Source: Acidobacteriota bacterium
GTDB taxonomy: Bacteria > Acidobacteriota > Terriglobia > Acidiferrales > UBA7541
Reading direction: 5' to 3'
DNA length: 64,000 nucleotides
Assembly: GCA_003224235.1 (NCBI GenBank)
Contig: QHYU01000150.1
Location: 16,852-80,851, forward strand
In this document: piece after piece, positions 63,912-64,000 of the stretch
Layout of the letters: every line of letters begins with the position of its first letter
Numbering within the stretch: position 1 is the stretch's first letter
Notes under the pieces: generated by a model
What the model was told of the DNA's origin: nothing
What the model saw: only the letters and a program-made list of their open reading frames with translations
Databases searched by the model: none
Program-made: the position numbers and the translations under genes

Positions 63912-64000
63912 ATGAGAGAGTATATCGCCTTTGACAGCCACAAGCGGTACAGCCTGGTGGAACGAGAAGACGTGGCGAGCGGGAAGATCGTGCAGCAGGT
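63912..64000 (+). CDS. IS110-family transposase, N-terminal end (cut by window edge)
   Basis: 29 codons are visible, starting MREYIAFDSHKRYSLVERED. The YIAFDxHK opening with the catalytic Asp matches the RuvC-like DEDD N-terminus of IS110-type recombinases. The ribosome-binding site is AGGAG (63901-63905). The element continues beyond the window, so the family call rests on this short piece and the hairpin-rich upstream end. Confidence 0.7.
   Translation, partial: MREYIAFDSHKRYSLVEREDVASGKIVQQ

Overview
The window is high-GC bacterial chromosome, and its gene content fits an Acidobacteriota member: a DUF5916 outer-membrane protein, a TPR protein with a carboxypeptidase-regulatory-like domain, a fused glycosyltransferase/methyltransferase, and an exosortase/EpsI exopolysaccharide locus. 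The lineage is inferred from gene families only, because there is no rRNA or other marker here.

Bases 1-38,000 form a large surface-polysaccharide locus, almost all on the minus strand. Reading from its promoter-proximal end (38 kb) towards 11.9 kb it encodes: a TPR/carbohydrate-binding protein; an O-antigen-ligase-like protein; a Wza-type export protein; a Wzc-type tyrosine autokinase; a sugar-nucleotide epimerase; a GT2-methyltransferase fusion; a GT-C membrane protein; a Wzm/Wzt ABC exporter; then many glycosyltransferases, methyltransferases and an epimerase; glutamine-dependent NAD synthetase (nadE); a carbamoyltransferase gene broken by an internal deletion; and an FkbM methyltransferase. 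Nearer the left end are a DUF5916 protein, fabH, a GT83-like glycosyltransferase, a YdcF-type protein, a UDP-glucuronate decarboxylase, an exosortase and EpsI (cut by the window edge). A decayed GT2 copy lies on the far side of nadE from its intact paralogue.

Bases 38.1-47.2 kb hold a lasso-peptide (RiPP) gene cluster on the minus strand: PqqD-like recognition protein (B1), transglutaminase-like leader peptidase (B2), asparagine-synthetase-like cyclase (C), a 49-residue precursor, an HprK-like kinase, a PRMT-like methyltransferase with a PqqD-like tail, and a nucleotidyltransferase. A two-gene ABC-2 exporter lies on the opposite strand, beyond a broken outer-membrane beta-barrel gene. This is the most interesting system in the window. 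The kinase, nucleotidyltransferase and methyltransferase together suggest a multiply tailored lasso peptide.

Bases 47.3-54.6 kb are mostly housekeeping: a TPR protein, the queuosine precursor genes queC, queE and queD with a small membrane protein, a DinG-type helicase, an exported small protein and an ECF-like sigma factor. Bases 55.3-63.6 kb are signalling and transport: a response regulator and PAS histidine kinase pair, a SulP/STAS transporter, a REC-PilZ protein, a MASE1 fragment and a REC-PAS-GAF-GGDEF diguanylate cyclase. The window ends in the start of an IS110-type transposase preceded by strong hairpins. No tRNA, rRNA or CRISPR array was seen.
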